A stretch of 64,000 bases of DNA. It comes from Persicaria tinctoria (lineage: Eukaryota; Streptophyta; Magnoliopsida; Caryophyllales; Polygonaceae). Under the pieces are notes generated by a model that worked only from the letters and a program-made list of their open reading frames with translations, ran no database searches and had not been told where the DNA came from. The position numbers and the translations under genes are program-made. Of this stretch, positions 33,638 through 44,665 are shown piece by piece; the stretch's first letter is position 1; each line of letters starts with the position of its first letter. The stretch is taken from positions 28,305,688-28,369,687 of the forward strand of contig JBANSL010000013.1 of the NCBI GenBank assembly GCA_037127255.1, given 5' to 3'.

Positions 33638-34402
33638 ATTCGACAGATAATAAGACTAGATCCGAATCAAAATAAGAACAGGTGAAATAACTCACAAAGA
33701 ACAGAGGAGGCTCGGCTCAGGAGGCCGACGCGGGCGCGTCAGGAACACAGCGCGGGCGCGCCGGCGAGTTCTCCCTCGTTTCGTAACTCTGACAGCGCAC
33801 CCGCGCTGTCGCTGAAATGTGGGCGCGGCCGCGTCGGCGGTTTCTGCAGATTCGAAAATCCTCGACGCGGAGGTTCTCCCCGGTGCCGATGACGAGAGGA
33901 AAGGAGAGAGAGGAAAGGGAGAACGGGTCTTCAGTGCTCCGGGACTCACCGGGAGGGCCACTGGTCGACGGGAGGCTCGCGCCGACGGCTGATGGTGAGG
34001 TCGGCGATGGAATAGGGGTGGAGGGGTGGCGGGTTGGTGTGAGTGTGGCGCAGGGGAGTGAGAGGAGAGGATGTGGGGTAGGCTGGGGTTTTGTTTGGAT
34101 TTGAGGAGTGATGATGGGCTTGAAGATGGCTGGCTGGCCCGAAGCGGGTTTTCCAGCCCGTGGTCCTTCAATTTTTTTTTTTTTTGACAGAAAATTAACA
34201 CTGCGGAAGCAGTGGGTTCAAAATGCGGATGCAATTCGTCACCAGAAACTCCTTCTTTATTACCTACAAGTTAGAATAAAATCGAGTTAAGGGAAAGAGT
34301 GCAATACCTTGGGTTGCCTCCCAAGCAGCGCCTTTGTTTCATGTCGCTGGCTCGACTAAGCCTTTTTTATTATTCTAACTCTGCATTTGGCTCCTCCAAA
34401 AC
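33638..34402 (-). other. Spacer between pol and ORF-1 in element C
   Basis: Holds the third GC-rich word cluster (GCGCGGGCGCGCC, GACGCGGGCGCGTC) at 33726-33843 and a T/A tract near 34170. An open frame of 180 codons exists here, but its composition follows the GC-rich words and no domain was recognised. Confidence 0.6.
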
Positions 34403-37400
34403 TTACTCATCCATAGCCTCCTTTGGGAACCCTTCATAGTATGTCTTAAGCCTTTGACCATTTACCTTAAACTTCTTGTGGCTATTTGAGTCATATAACT
34501 CTACAGCTCCATGTGGGAAAACTTCAGCAACAATGTATGGTCCCCCCCACTTTGACCTGAGCTTCCCAGCGAAGAGTTTCAGGCGAGACTGAAAATGTAG
34601 GACTTTGTCACCAGCTTTAATGTCCTTCCTATGGATGTGCTTGTCATGCCATGCCTTGGTCTTCGCCTTGTAAATTGCAGCATTATCATAGGCGTCCAAA
34701 CGTAACTCCTCGAGCTCGCCTAACTGTAGCTTCCTGTGTTCTCCAACCCCGTCACTCTGCATATTGCATTGTTTCACAGCCCACCAAGCCTTGTGCTCCA
34801 GCTCAACAGGAAGATGACATGCCTTACCATAGACAAGTCTGAAAGGAGACATCCCAATTGGAGTTTTGTAAGAAGTGCGATAAGCCCACAATGCATCATC
34901 AAGTCTCAAACTCCAATCCTTCCTGTTAGGATTTACAGTCTTCTCGAGAATGGCTTTGATCTCTCTATTGGACACCTCTGCTTGGCCATTCGTCTGTGGA
35001 TGGTATACGGTGGAAACTCTATGTGTGACATGATATTTCTTCAGCACGACAGTCACAGTTTTGTTGCAGAAATGGGTACCCCTGTCACTAATTAGCGCTC
35101 TAGGAATTCCATGCCTGGCAAAAATATTGCTTTTCAAGAACCCTGCCACAACTTTAGAGTCATCAGTTCTGGTGGCCTTCGCTTCCACCCACTTGGAAAC
35201 GTAGTCCACCGCAAGTAAAATATACAAGTTCCCACAAGAACTAGGAAAAGGTCCCATAAAGTCAATGCCCCAAACATCAAAGATTTCGCAAAAAATCATC
35301 GATGATTGTTGCATTTCATTCCTTTGAGAGATATTCCCCATTCTTTGACACCTATCACATGCCTTGCAGAAAGAATAAGCATCCTTAAAAATATGTGGCC
35401 AATAAAATCCAGATTCAAGCACTTTTCTAGAAATCTTATTGGCACCAAAATGTCCCCCACATGCTTGAGAATGACAGAATTCAAGAACAGATCGTACCTC
35501 ATTATCTGGAAGACAACGACGAATTACCTGATCAGCACAATGTTTCCAAAGGTATGGGTCATCCCAAACATAGTGGTTTGCTTCTCTTCGAATCTTCGCC
35601 GTTTGAGCCTTGGTGTGATCCGGGGGAAATTCCCCACAAACTAAGTAGTTCACAATGTCCCGGTACCAAGGGTTTACAGAATGAAGTCCTAGAACGGACT
35701 GAGATGGGGAGAGAATATGCTCGGAAGAATTTACTTTGCAAAAATCGGAGTCAGGAGTCATTAATAGCGTGGGCACGTCAGGGAACGACGCGGGCGCGCC
35801 AGTACTAAGCGCGGGCACGTCAGGGATCGACGCAGGCGCGCCAGACTCCGGCGTGCTTTTGTGCTCGATTTTGCACAATGTGTCATCCGGAAACATGCCT
35901 AAGATGGGTTTCTGTGACTCCGGCTTGTCCTCCTCATTCACCAATCTGCTTAAGTGGTCAGCCACCAAATTCTCCGCTCCTTTCTTGTCTTTAATCTCCA
36001 CATCAAATTCGCTGAGCAACAGGACCCATCGAATTAATCTTGGCTTTGTCTTCTTCTTTGTCATCAAGTAGCGGAGGGCTGCGTGATCTGTGTAGATAAT
36101 CACTTTGACTCCAAGCAGATACTGTCGAAACTTCTCTAGTGCAAACACCACGGCTAGCATTTCTTTCTCAGTGGTGGAGTAGTTGCGCTGCGCTCCATTC
36201 AGAGTCATGGAAGCATAATGGATCACATGAGAGGCTCTTCCCTCTTTTTGGCCTAGCACTGCTCCCACTGCATAGTCGCTAGCATCACACATGATCTCAA
36301 ATGGGCGAGACCAATCTGGTGCCTGAATGATTGGTGCACTAGTGAGGCGTCCTTTCAGCGAGTCGAACGCCTTTTTGCACTCTTGTGTGAGTACAAAGGT
36401 CACATCTTTCTTCAGAATCTCGCACAAGGGTGAGGATACCTTCGAAAAATCCTTGATAAACCTGCGATAAAAACCTGCATGGCCTAGGAAAGAACGAACT
36501 TCGCGCACATTAGTAGGATAAGGCAAAGACTGAATTACATCAATCTTCGCCTTATCGACCTCAATACCCTTTGCAGAGACTATATGGCCTAAAACAATTC
36601 CCTGTTCTACCATAAAATGACACTTTTCAGAGTTCAAAACCAGATTAGTTTCAACACATCTTTTTAACACTAGTGCCAAATGGCTCAAACAAGTATCAAA
36701 GCTATCCCCATGTACTGTGAAATCATCCATGAATACTTCAATGAAATTTTCAATGTATTCAGAGAAGATACTAACCATACATCGTTGAAATGTCCCGGGT
36801 GCGTTACATAGTCCAAATGGCATTCTGCGATATGCAAAAGTACCGAAAGGACATGTAAATGTAGTCTTCTCCTGGTCTTCTGGCGCTATGTCCACCTGAA
36901 AATATCCAGAATATCCATCCAAAAAGCAATAATAGGGGCGCCCAGCAAGGCGTTCTAGCATCTGACCAATAAAGGGGAGGGGGAAGTGATCCTTCCTGGT
37001 TACTGTATTCAGCTTGCGATAGTCTATGCATACCCTCCAACCTGTTTGTGTTCTGGTAGGGACCAACTCACCTTGTTGATTCTCCACGACTGTAATACCT
37101 CCTTTCTTAGGGACAACTTGTGTAGGACTTACCCATTGACTGTCAGAAATTAGGAAAATCATGTCTGCTGATAGCAATTTCAGCACTTCCTTCTTCACCA
37201 CATCCATCATGGGAGGATTGAGCCTTCTTTGTGGTTGGCGTGATGGCTTAGCTCCATCCTCCAGCAGAATCCTGTGCATGCATGTAGATGGGCTAATTCC
37301 CTTGATGTCAGCGATGGTCCACCCCAGCGCAGTTTTGTACTTCTTCAGAACCTCCACTAACTTTTCTTCCTGCTCTGCTGAAAGCTTACTTGACACAATA

Positions 37401-37570
37401 ACTGGTAAAGTGTCATCAACTCCTAGGAAAGCATACTTGAGATGACTAGGGAGTTGTTTGAGTTCAATTTCAGGTGCCTGCACAACAGATGGAACAAGTA
37501 CTTCGCTGGGAGTCAGTAGATTGGGGCCAATGCCCAAAAGATGTGTAGAGAACTTACCTTTTACATCCAT
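34403..37570 (-). CDS. pol of element C: reverse transcriptase, RNase H, integrase
   Basis: 1055 codons, uninterrupted. Reverse transcriptase covers about residues 100-400, with [20 protein letters not shown] near 181-200 and the catalytic FMDD at 280-283. RNase H ([37 protein letters not shown]) comes before residue about 560. A linker at about 572-601 repeats GAPAS(I/F)PDVP, encoded by GC-rich words at 35766-35855. Integrase has the HHCC zinc region ([20 protein letters not shown]), the first Asp in [10 protein letters not shown], the second in [10 protein letters not shown] and the Glu in [14 protein letters not shown]-terminal DNA-binding region follows. All catalytic residues recognisable by eye are present, consistent with recent activity of the family. 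Confidence 0.95.
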   Translation of the reverse strand: MDVKGKFSTHLLGIGPNLLTPSEVLVPSVVQAPEIELKQLPSHLKYAFLGVDDTLPVIVSSKLSAEQEEKLVEVLKKYKTALGWTIADIKGISPSTCMHRILLEDGAKPSRQPQRRLNPPMMDVVKKEVLKLLSADMIFLISDSQWVSPTQVVPKKGGITVVENQQGELVPTRTQTGWRVCIDYRKLNTVTRKDHFPLPFIGQMLERLAGRPYYCFLDGYSGYFQVDIAPEDQEKTTFTCPFGTFAYRRMPFGLCNAPGTFQRCMVSIFSEYIENFIEVFMDDFTVHGDSFDTCLSHLALVLKRCVETNLVLNSEKCHFMVEQGIVLGHIVSAKGIEVDKAKIDVIQSLPYPTNVREVRSFLGHAGFYRRFIKDFSKVSSPLCEILKKDVTFVLTQECKKAFDSLKGRLTSAPIIQAPDWSRPFEIMCDASDYAVGAVLGQKEGRASHVIHYASMTLNGAQRNYSTTEKEMLAVVFALEKFRQYLLGVKVIIYTDHAALRYLMTKKKTKPRLIRWVLLLSEFDVEIKDKKGAENLVADHLSRLVNEEDKPESQKPILGMFPDDTLCKIEHKSTPESGAPASIPDVPALSTGAPASFPDVPTLLMTPDSDFCKVNSSEHILSPSQSVLGLHSVNPWYRDIVNYLVCGEFPPDHTKAQTAKIRREANHYVWDDPYLWKHCADQVIRRCLPDNEVRSVLEFCHSQACGGHFGANKISRKVLESGFYWPHIFKDAYSFCKACDRCQRMGNISQRNEMQQSSMIFCEIFDVWGIDFMGPFPSSCGNLYILLAVDYVSKWVEAKATRTDDSKVVAGFLKSNIFARHGIPRALISDRGTHFCNKTVTVVLKKYHVTHRVSTVYHPQTNGQAEVSNREIKAILEKTVNPNRKDWSLRLDDALWAYRTSYKTPIGMSPFRLVYGKACHLPVELEHKAWWAVKQCNMQSDGVGEHRKLQLGELEELRLDAYDNAAIYKAKTKAWHDKHIHRKDIKAGDKVLHFQSRLKLFAGKLRSKWGGPYIVAEVFPHGAVELYDSNSHKKFKVNGQRLKTYYEGFPKEAMDE

Positions 37571-38848
37571 CTAGGATACTAATTCCTGCATGTTAGATGT
37601 AATTGAAAAATCTGTATAGGACTTGTCAATCGCATTCTCAATAATTGACTGCAACTCATCTTCCCTAGAAATATCAAATAGATCTTGAGCTAATGGTTCA
37701 ATTACATCAATAGAGCACAGAGAATGGTCATCAACAGGATGTTTCATAGCCTTGTATAAATCGAATTCAACCTTTTCTCCATCAAATTCCATTGTTAGTG
37801 TCTCAGAGACACAATCAATTTTTGTCCTAGCTGTTTTAACAAAAGGTCTACCTAATAAAATAGGCGCATCATGCTTATCATGTTCCATATCCAGGACAAA
37901 GAAATCTGCAGGAAAAATCAGTTTATCGACCATGACCAAAACGTCTTCTACTACTCTTTTAGGGTATTTATTAGACCTGTCAGCTAGTTGCACAATTACT
38001 CCAGTTTCATGCAAAGGTCCTAAATCTAGCGATTTGTAAAGTGAGTAAGGAAGCACATTTATGGAAGCGCCCAAATCAAGCATAGCTCTATCAAATTTTA
38101 CATCTCCAATGACACAGGGGATAGTAACCATACCTGGATCAGTGCACTTTTTCAGCATTCTCCTCTGAAACATAGCGGAGACCTGCTCACTTACTTTCAC
38201 TTTCTTTTTACCTTTCAGCTTCTGATTCCTCTTTACCGTGCAAAGCTCCTTCAAGAACTTTGCGTACTTGGGCACAGTTTTTATCATTTTCAGCAGAGGA
38301 ATGTTCACCTGGCACTTGCTAAATGTCTCGAAAAGCTCTGAATCATCGATTACCCTCCTCTCTTTGAGTGCCTCAGGGAACGGAGGTTTTGGTTTCCCCG
38401 ACCCGAGAGGGGGAAAATTCGGTCGTACATATGTATCGACATAGGGCTCGGATTCAGGCAAAATCTCGTTCTCAGGTTCAGGACTCGACGCGGGCGCGCC
38501 AGTGTTGGGCGTTGCCACGTCAGAGACCTGCGTGCTTTCCTCCTCTTCTTCCTGACTTTTCAGCTCTTTTCCATTTTGAAGAGTTATAGCACTGACGTTT
38601 TCCCTTGGATTGACCACCGTTTGAGATAGTAGACCCCCTGACGTCTTTGCCTCTATCCTCGTGATTGCTTCGACCATTTTCCCCATTTGTTTCTGTATAT
38701 CTTTTATGCTCGATTCAGTTGTCTGAACATGCGCAGTAAAGTGCTGTGTCAGGGTATTGAGCATGGACTCAGTAGAGGGAGCGTTACCCTGCTGCCTCTG
38801 ATTGTAGGGAGGTGGCTGTTGCTGTTGTGGTTGGTTTGGTGGATCCCT
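37571..38848 (-). CDS. gag second part and aspartic protease of element C
   Basis: Continues the gag frame after the TGA; an internal Met lies at 38764. NPRENVSAITLQNGKEL is followed by a linker with GAPASSPEPE, encoded by the GC-rich words at 38485-38530, then PPFPEALKERRVIDDSELFETFSKC. The protease has MLDLGASINVLPYSLY, with DLGA as active-site motif, and the GRPFVKTARTKID segment typical of Athila proteases. It ends at TAG (37571-37573), immediately before the next Met in the same frame. Element B has its stop at a different place, so the stop is unlikely to be a conserved read-through signal. Confidence 0.88.
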   Translation of the reverse strand, partial: RDPPNQPQQQQPPPYNQRQQGNAPSTESMLNTLTQHFTAHVQTTESSIKDIQKQMGKMVEAITRIEAKTSGGLLSQTVVNPRENVSAITLQNGKELKSQEEEEESTQVSDVATPNTGAPASSPEPENEILPESEPYVDTYVRPNFPPLGSGKPKPPFPEALKERRVIDDSELFETFSKCQVNIPLLKMIKTVPKYAKFLKELCTVKRNQKLKGKKKVKVSEQVSAMFQRRMLKKCTDPGMVTIPCVIGDVKFDRAMLDLGASINVLPYSLYKSLDLGPLHETGVIVQLADRSNKYPKRVVEDVLVMVDKLIFPADFFVLDMEHDKHDAPILLGRPFVKTARTKIDCVSETLTMEFDGEKVEFDLYKAMKHPVDDHSLCSIDVIEPLAQDLFDISREDELQSIIENAIDKSYTDFSITSNMQELVS

Positions 38849-39907
38849 TCATCTGAAATTTGGGTGATCCTGCCACCCTGGGTTGTAGGAGTTTGAGTAG
38901 GGGTCATGTCTGGGTCTCTGAGGTCCATTTCCACCTATAGCACTTACTTCAGCGGTGTCTTCCTGGAGTGTAGGACAGGAATCAGTTGGGTGGAAGTTAT
39001 CATTGCAGATTCCACAAGCCTTGAGTTGTTGAGGAGTCCCTTGCAGAGTGAGCCTCTTAACCATTTCCTTCCATTCAGCAATATCTTTGGATTGGTTAGA
39101 GTCTACCGAATTGACTCCTTTCTTTCTGGTGGACTTCCCGAAATTTCTAGTCCCCTCAGCCATTTCCTGAATCTTCTCCATGGCTCCATCTGGCGTGGCA
39201 TTCAAAATGTTTCCTCCGCAGGCGGCATCAATCATTCTTCTATCAGATTCCAGCAACCCCTCATAGATGTATAGGACTAGGTCCTTAGTGATGTAGCCAT
39301 GGAAGGGGCAATTAGCGCAAAGCTTCTTGAACCTTTCATTGTAATCGTAGAGGGTTTCATCATCTTCCTGCTCTATACTGCTGATCGCCTTCTTCAAGGT
39401 GTTCTCTTTCTTAGCAGGAAAGAATTTCTCCAGGAAGGTCTTGTGGAGCTTAGGCCAAGTGTCGATGCTCCCTGTAGGAAGACTGTAGTACCAATCATCC
39501 GCAGCATCGACCAGCGTGAACCCAAAGACTCTCATCTTTATCTGTGCTTCATCTATATTGGCTGGTTTCATACTCATGCACACATTATGAAACTTCCCCA
39601 TGTGCTTGATGGGGTCTTCTCCAGCCAATCCATGGAATTTGGGCAGTTGATGAATCAGCCCAGACTTTAGCTCAAAATGGTTGTTATCCCCCAGAGCAGG
39701 GATTGTCACAGCAGGTGCCTGTTGTGAGATGTTTGCTGCTGTCAGCTGTCGCAGCGTCTGATTTACATTTCCAGCCATTGGATCAGGTTGTTGGGAATGT
39801 TGGTGTTGTTCTCTAAGGCGGCAGTGGTATGTCCTGTCAATTTCCCAATCAAAATCAACAAAATGGGGATCAGTAGCACGAGTGCGAACCATGCAAGAGG
39901 TTCGCAC
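38849..39907 (-). CDS. gag of element C, first part
   Basis: The nucleocapsid precursor. The retrotransposon Gag domain (HMGKFHNVCMSM, then WPKLHKTFLEKFFPAKK... YDYNERFKKLCANCPFHG) lies at about residues 90-210. A Cys/His knuckle-like segment (CGICNDNFHPTDSCP) lies near residue 305. The frame ends at TGA (38849-38851) after HPNFR, but the same frame continues open to 37571, so a single in-frame stop divides gag. The start follows the primer binding site by about 40 bp. Confidence 0.88.
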   Translation of the reverse strand: MRTSCMVRTRATDPHFVDFDWEIDRTYHCRLREQHQHSQQPDPMAGNVNQTLRQLTAANISQQAPAVTIPALGDNNHFELKSGLIHQLPKFHGLAGEDPIKHMGKFHNVCMSMKPANIDEAQIKMRVFGFTLVDAADDWYYSLPTGSIDTWPKLHKTFLEKFFPAKKENTLKKAISSIEQEDDETLYDYNERFKKLCANCPFHGYITKDLVLYIYEGLLESDRRMIDAACGGNILNATPDGAMEKIQEMAEGTRNFGKSTRKKGVNSVDSNQSKDIAEWKEMVKRLTLQGTPQQLKACGICNDNFHPTDSCPTLQEDTAEVSAIGGNGPQRPRHDPYSNSYNPGWQDHPNFR

Positions 39908-39949
39908 CCAAACAGGTAACTAGACAAACAAGAACAAAGATAATCCGCT

Positions 39950-39967
39950 TCCCCGGCAACGGCGCCA
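39950..39967 (-). other. Primer binding site of C, tRNA-Asp type
   Basis: The minus strand reads TGGCGCCGTTGCCGGGGA, an exact complement of the 3' end of plant tRNA-Asp including CCA, four bases after the LTR. Confidence 0.92.
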
Positions 39968-39971
39968 AATT

Positions 39972-41219
39972 TGACAGACCTAATGTCGTTATGCCAAAAT
40001 CAAAGTAAATTCCTAAGGTGCAAACTATAACAAGTATAGTAGGTAAGTTAAGGTCGAACCCACAGGGAAACAGAATCAATTGTAAGAGCAAGTATTATTA
40101 CCCAAAAGTAACCAATTCAGGGGGGAGTTTTGTGTGTAAGCAGTAGTGACAGAACAAGTTGCAAATAGAGGTTGCGAATATATGATGGAAAAGTATTACA
40201 CCAGGTAATTATCCGCACAACAATTGAGATGGTTTATCATCGAATTCTATAAATCTCAAGTTCTAATGTCCAGTAATTGTTCTTAATTCAGATCGTGTAA
40301 TAGCTTTTAGTCCTACCAGTTCTAAAAGCGCTTATCACCAAATTACAAGGGGAAACCTTCACCGAATAATAAAGCAATAGCATTCAAACATGAATTATAA
40401 TGAGATACAAGCGATTATAACAACCCGTTAAAATAGCCTGTAATCGAATCTCCTTCACAATCTAACACAAGCAACCTACTTATGACGATTGTGTTTGCTA
40501 CAATAGGTCTACATCCCCAAACCTGGAATTGGAAACCCTAGCAATATGACTAGTATCGATAAACCTAGGTGATCAATCCAGATTAACCAATAATAAGCAA
40601 TCAAGCAATAAGCTCAAGAGATCGAAACAATTAACAAAGGACAAACTAGAGTAGAATACTCACAACCAATTCAATCGAGGGCTTCAAAGAACCAAGTGTA
40701 ACAAAGGAGAGTTAGTTCTCCATAGGGTTTGTGAGATGATAAAAAAAAAGGAAAATACGTCTCTGGAAAAATAACCTAAAAAGACTCCGTTCTGAATCTT
40801 CGAAAATAATATATAACGTAATTAAAGGGGTAAAATCCCGTAAAAATATAAATTAACAACTAATAAGATAGGGGAAAATCGGATAGAAATCCGTCTCCAG
40901 GGACTGACGCGGGCACGCCATGTAGCAGCGCGGGCGCGTCAGTGAATGTCTACTACTTCTTCTCTCTGAGGCAACGACGCAGGTACTCTCTCCTAGCAGC
41001 GCGGGCACGCCATGTAGCAGCGCGGCCGCGCCAAGCTCACCTGATTCCAGCTGCTTCCGAATTTCTTCACTTCAACTCTTCTATAACTTGCATGATCCTA
41101 TGATTTCTTCAACTTCTTCAGAAAGTTCCGAATCACCAAGTTCATACAAATATCTCTCACAATGACATGTAAATGATGACAAAAACTACTAAATGCGCTA
41201 TAGAATATATCGCATATCA
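39972..41219 (-). repeat. 5' LTR of element C
   Basis: Same 1248-bp length as the other LTR. Substitutions are scattered, e.g. TGACAGACC for TGACAGGCC and TGTAGCAGC for TGTACCAGC. Confidence 0.95.
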
Positions 41220-41337
41220 CCTTTCTTTCTCATCTTTATTATTTCTTAGGTACTTTTCATTAGTTAATTACTTTAGGATTAGTTGACATAGGTAGTGGTA
41301 ATAAATATATAAAAAAAAGTATAGAAGGCCACCTCAC

Positions 41338-42159
41338 TGGCGGCGGCCGCAGCATCCATGCGGCGGCCGCCGCACATCAATCCGCGGCGGGGGCAGATGC
41401 GGCGGCCGCATCATATGCTGTGCCCGCCACACATCAGGTCCGTGATTTTCCCAATTAAAAAAAAAGAAAGAAAAGAAAAGAAAAACAAGAGTCACGGGAT
41501 ATCTTCTATCTTCTATCAAAACATACCCCATCCTTCTAACCCTACCTCACCCTCTTCTCAAACTCCTGCCGCCACTTTCAAGAGCCCCAACACTCCATTG
41601 TTGTCTTTGTTAAACCTTTGAACCCACCATTGCCAAGCTCTTTCTTTCCTCTACTTCATAGCCACCCCAAGCACCCTCCTCCTTGCCGGATCCGACCTCC
41701 CACCGAGCACCCAACGCCGGAGCTTCGCCCTGCACCACACTTTCCGCCGGATCTGCGCCGCCACCTCTGTTGTTGCGCCCGCAGCCCCTCTGCTGCGCCC
41801 GCCGCTCCACTCGCTGCCGCCAGGTTCGAATCTGTTAGGATTTGTGTTGTTTGGTGTTGAATTCTTGAGATCTATTAAGCTATTGTGTGGTTGGTTGAGA
41901 AGTGGTTATATGTGTGCTTGGTTTGATTTGAAAATTGTGATTTTGGGGTGTTGATTGAAGACTTGATTTGTGGTGGTTTGTTTGAGAAAATAATTGTGTT
42001 AATAGGCTGATTTGGTTGTGGATTTGGTTTATTAGCTTGAGGTGTGTGGAGTTTGATTTGGATTTTGTTGATTAGCTTGGGTTGTGTCTGTTGAGCTTGA
42101 GGTGCACTTTTAGATCTGATTTGGGGTATTAATCTACTGCTGAGATTTGAAAAAAAAAA
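41338..42159 (+). other. Leader before ORF-1 in element B
   Basis: Contains the GCGGCCGC-type cluster (41338-41425), further GCGCCCGC words near 41775-41815, and T-rich sequence. No conserved frame was recognised. Short frames with Pro/His-rich translation reflect the GC-rich words. Confidence 0.5.
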
Positions 42160-43301
42160 ATGGTGCGCCGATTGAGGAATGCGTCTGACGAACAGAGGAA
42201 GATATTTAAGAGCTTCGATTCAAAACGATTCGTACAGACGAAAATTTTCCATATCCCTGCCTTACAGACATTGGGCATGTTAGATGTTACAAGGAAGATG
42301 CTTAGCCATGGCGGTTTGGGAGGATTTATAGACTGCAGTGGCCCCACGTACCCTGAGCGGGCGTGGGAGTTTCTGGCCACGTTTCAGCAGGTGGATAACT
42401 CGAGGATTAGGTTCAACTTGTTGGATCAGCCTCACATTTGCTCATATGACCAGTTGAGATAGATTTTTGGGATCTCTCGGGCACCCACCCCAGATTGGTA
42501 TTTCATGGCGACAGAGCAGCAACGCCATGATGTCTGATTCGCGGTGACTAAAACAAGATTTAACTGAAATAAGGGCGAGTATAACTACAATTTCGTCCAC
42601 CCATGCCTCCGTCTGGTTCACAAGGTCTTGGACATGTCTTTCAGCGGCCAAGGCGACGTGAACAAAGTGCCTGTTGGAGATCTATCCTGGTTGTGGAGCC
42701 TTGTTCCCCAATCCCATTGTACATAGGACTGGGTTGAGATCTTTGTGGACAACTGCCTGAAGATTCAAGGGAAGAAGTCAGGGAGGTTTGGCTTGGGAGG
42801 CATGATTATCCTCATAGCCTATATACGACAGAGCAGCTCCGGAGGGCTTTCGTGCTTGAGGGCTCTGATGACTCGGGCTGGATTTGGAAGTCGGGGAAGC
42901 GTGGAGAGCACCGACTGAGCCTTCCTAGGCCCTTACCTTATGGCCCTTCCAGCAACACCCTATACATTGCAGTTGATCCGGTCCAGGTAGCGGATGATGA
43001 TGAGGATGATGATGACGAGGCTGAGGAGGATGCCCCTGCACAGACAGACTATCAAATGGGGGATGCACAACACGCTGTTTGCTCTTCTGTGGGGCCTCGC
43101 TTCTCTTCTTCTGAGGATGACCCCTGGCGGGACCACATGCTCACCGAGTTCCACCGTATGTCCTTTTGCCAGGACTCCTTCGAGTTCACTCTCCACGACA
43201 CCAACCACAATGTGCGTGAAACAAACTATCACATGGAGGAGTTGCGGAGAGAGCAGACTTACTACTTCCGTCAGCAGTACCCTCATATCCCGCCGTACTA
43301 G
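42160..43301 (+). pseudogene. ATHILA ORF-1-type gene of element B, broken
   Basis: The first part (VRRLRNASDEQRK... TLGMLDVTRKMLSHGGLGGF, YPERAWEFLATFQQ) parallels the intact gene of element C (LQMLDCMQKCLAHAGIGGF, YPELCKQFLATYQ). It stops at 42460-42462, and more stops follow. The end (SGWIWKSGKRGEHRLSLPRPLPYG) matches SIWCTCKKKEHQFRLPKPLPW of C, and then a new acidic tail (DDEDDDDEAEED) is present. Function of this family is not established; it lies in the place of the env-like gene of Athila elements. Confidence 0.75.
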
Positions 43302-43391
43302 TCGCCCCCATACCAGCCGCCGCCTCAGTGAGTGGTTAGTTCTACCTCCTTCACCATGAATTTTTATGTTTTATTTTGGTTGTCTGTACTG

Positions 43392-43432
43392 TTTCAGTGA
43401 GGACACTGAAAACTTTAAGTGTGGGGGAGGAG
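43392..43432 (+). other. Internal hairpin and purine tract of B
   Basis: TTTCAGTG, loop AGGA, CACTGAAA (43392-43411) is a perfect 8-bp stem. ACTTTAAGTGTGGGGGAGGAG follows. Confidence 0.7.
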
Positions 43433-44066
43433 AATTATATGTATATTATGTCAATTCTGTCATTTCTGTCATTTCTAGGACCATGTTTAAATTTCTGCAC
43501 AACATGTTTAAGTTCTGTAATAGTTAGTTTATTTAATTTCTGTTAAGTTTATTTTTTGTCTAATATTTATTTATTTATTTTTCTGCATTTTTCGGAATTA
43601 AAAAAAAATATTCGAAAATCCAAAAATAGACCATGCATTGCATACATATGTGTTGTTCAAATACCCATCTGGCTTAGTTTGTCCTCTATTTTAAATTTCA
43701 AGTATGATTCATAAAAATCCCATGGAGTTCTAGATGTTTTGATTATTGTCTACATTTGATTTTTGTCGAACATGAGCTAGCAAATATAATTGAGCATGTA
43801 TGATTGAGCTAAAGTATGATTGAAGTCCTAAAGACATGACCCTGTGAGAATGCTTGGCCTTATTTGAATTATTTTCCTCAATTGTGTGAATTACTCTCCT
43901 TGTATTGCTACCTCTTGGCATTGACTGCAGTATCTATTTCTAAAGACCGATGCACATGTTTGATTGCTTGCGGAGTTTATGTTATATTTTGAGTCTTTTG
44001 TTTGAATTTGTACATATTTAGTGAATAAGGTGGCAATGGTTGATGCGCTTAGTAACCGGATCTAGG

Positions 44067-44274
44067 CATGACACCCATGTTTATGATTCGCGCAAAAAGG
44101 TCTTGAAAACTATCCACTAGGAAAGAAGCTTGATCATTGAGTAACTAGGTTCATTCATGACACCCATGTTTGCAACTTGCGTCAAAAGATGTTCAAGTGA
44201 ACTTCATATTAGTAGGTTGAGGTGTTGATAGACCGGAGACATTCATGACACCCATGTTTGCGCTTCGCGTAAGG
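44067..44274 (+). repeat. Three spaced copies of CATGACACCCATGTTT in B
   Basis: CATGACACCCATGTTT plus a GCGCTTCGCG-like tail occurs at about 44067, 44156 and 44243, spaced 85-90 bp apart, in the 3' non-coding region. One copy of the same motif is in element A on the minus strand at 47835-47864. Confidence 0.75.
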
Positions 44275-44627
44275 AAAGCACCAAGACAAGAAAAAGAAAA
44301 AAAAGTGTCACATTTTATTGTCTTTATTGTGTCCCGCAAGTAATGACATTTCGGTAGAGAATTGGTGATATGGTGGTCAATGTCTATGAGCTTAGTGCAT
44401 GATTGGTTTGAGTTGAGAGTTGTATCTTAAAGCCTAAACAAATGAGTGAAACACATTTTTCTGGTGAGGTTGGATAATGTCTACTTCTAAGCTTTGATCA
44501 CTGTAATACATGTCATGACGTTTGTTTGCTTGGTTTATGTTTTCACCTGCTATGATGTTGCTTTTTGATAAAGCTGAAACTTGAAGGAATTTCTTGTGGG
44601 ATACATTGATTCATGTTCATTTTATCA

Positions 44628-44665
44628 TTGCTTGAGGACAAGCAAAGGTTAAGTGTGGGGGAATT
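44628..44665 (+). other. Terminal hairpin and polypurine tract of B
   Basis: TTGCTTG, loop AGGA, CAAGCAA (44628-44645), then AGGTTAAGTGTGGGGGAATT immediately before the 3' LTR (TGATAATG). Confidence 0.8.

Larger units (their letters stand above)
30325..41219 (-). mobile_element. Athila-family LTR retrotransposon C (minus strand, youngest insertion)
   Basis: A complete 10.9-kb element. Both LTRs are 1248 bp (30325-31572 and 39972-41219) with about 15 differences counted by eye. CCTTT flanks it at 30320-30324 and 41220-41224. It carries a tRNA-Asp primer binding site, gag, protease, reverse transcriptase, RNase H, integrase, an intact ATHILA ORF-1-type gene and a purine tract. It is inserted in the 3' part of element B, between integrase and ORF-1. 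Confidence 0.96.

Noticed and set aside
33692..34234. 180-codon minus-strand frame in element C
   Set aside because: Its length follows the GC-rich word cluster, there is no homologue in element B at the same place and no domain.
37571..37573. Programmed TAG read-through between protease and reverse transcriptase
   Set aside because: Element B has its stop (TAA, 27115) at a different, non-homologous position, so a conserved recoding signal is not supported.
44067..44274. CRISPR-like array (regular repeats)
   Set aside because: Only three copies, in a plant retrotransposon 3' region; spacing and context do not fit.
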